Part shown: positions 63,887-64,000 of the stretch, one piece after another | How positions within the stretch are numbered: position 1 is the first letter of the stretch | Layout of the letters: every line of letters starts with the position of its first letter | Source: a virus | Direction: 5' to 3' (one strand) | Virus record (IMG/VR): IMGVR_UViG_3300033182_000709 | Coordinates: 1 to 64,000 of that record | DNA length: 64,000 bases | The notes under the pieces: model-generated | Seen by the model: only the letters and a program-made list of their open reading frames with translations | Databases searched by the model: none | Told to the model about the DNA's origin: nothing | Translations under genes and position numbers: made by a program

Positions 63887-64000
63887 TGATATGAAATACT
63901 CTGATGATTATGATATTGGATGGGAAAAGTGGATTGATGCTTACGATCAGACACTAGAAGATCTTGCAGAAGAGATGGATGATTTTGATGATGAGATTGA
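63879..64000 (+). CDS. Acidic protein, 3' end outside window
   Basis: Starts at 63879 inside the previous gene, reading 'MSDDMKYSDDYDIGWEKWIDAYDQTLED' and on to the window edge. Acidic. Partial. Confidence 0.5.
   Translation, partial: MSDDMKYSDDYDIGWEKWIDAYDQTLEDLAEEMDDFDDEI

Noticed and set aside
1-64000. An integrase or attachment site indicating a temperate phage
   Set aside because: No recombinase, repressor or tRNA-overlapping att-like duplication was seen in this window; the rest of the genome is not visible.

Overview
The window is 64 kb of a tailed, dsDNA bacteriophage genome (Caudoviricetes), AT-rich and probably from a large phage. The evidence is a packaging and head block (large terminase, portal, head protease/scaffold, decoration and major capsid proteins), dense operons of small genes with ATGA or TAATG overlaps, phage nucleotide-metabolism genes, a tRNA cluster and phage-type HNH nucleases. 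The host is not named by the sequence. Three things hint at a planctomycete or planctomycete-like host: a DUF1501 protein with a twin-arginine signal (62141-63373), a small secreted protein with a C-terminal motif I associate with Planctomycetes (30525-30947), and a secreted-type papain-fold protease. This is inference.

Layout. 1-13290 (minus strand) is the virion and packaging block: partial tail fibre, capsid genes, portal, terminase, ERCC4 nuclease, HNH, GDP-mannose dehydratase, a small-terminase candidate and a sigma-like factor. 13291-23400 (plus strand) is a string of about eleven short gene cassettes. Most have a sigma70-like promoter (16-bp spacer with a CGATAA motif), one to six tiny genes, and a roughly 90-bp double-hairpin GC-rich repeat. 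23400-24900 (minus strand) holds tiny membrane-peptide genes and a GC-richer module with Arg/Trp/Gly-Ser repeat ORFs. 24900-25528 is non-coding. 25529-42270 (plus) is a long run of small genes with tRNAs for Ile, Thr, Arg, Asn and Leu, a split tmRNA, a second sigma factor and a fatty acid desaturase. 42300-51700 is a glycan island: cupin, heptose kinase, heptose cytidylyltransferase, heptose epimerase, several GT9-like transferases, GT17 and methyltransferases. 51716-54831 holds a protease and lysis-like membrane genes. 54897-60767 holds SSB, a glycosyltransferase, dCMP deaminase, MazG-like protein, GMP reductase and ThyX. 60807-64000 holds a virion-like protein, DUF1501 and small genes.

The most notable system is a circularly permuted two-piece tmRNA. 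Its acceptor half (29160-29216) lies upstream of its tag-coding half (29835-30002), and a 185-codon HNH endonuclease gene fills the intervening segment, its stop codon lying inside the tmRNA 5' end. The pieces pair through a perfect 7-bp acceptor stem carrying the G3-U70 alanine identity pair and through a long H2 helix; a PK1 pseudoknot precedes a tag reading AEETLALAA. Other unexplained structure includes a 53-nt bulged hairpin in three copies with compensatory base changes, two copies abutting tRNA genes, and the cassette repeat family.

How the genes fit together: virion genes run leftward, and early or accessory genes run rightward from repeated host-type promoters. The two sigma-like factors may move transcription to other promoters. 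The tRNAs, tmRNA, deaminase, MazG, GuaC and ThyX supply translation and nucleotides. The glycan island together with gmd probably builds or remodels a sugar coat on the virion or the host surface.
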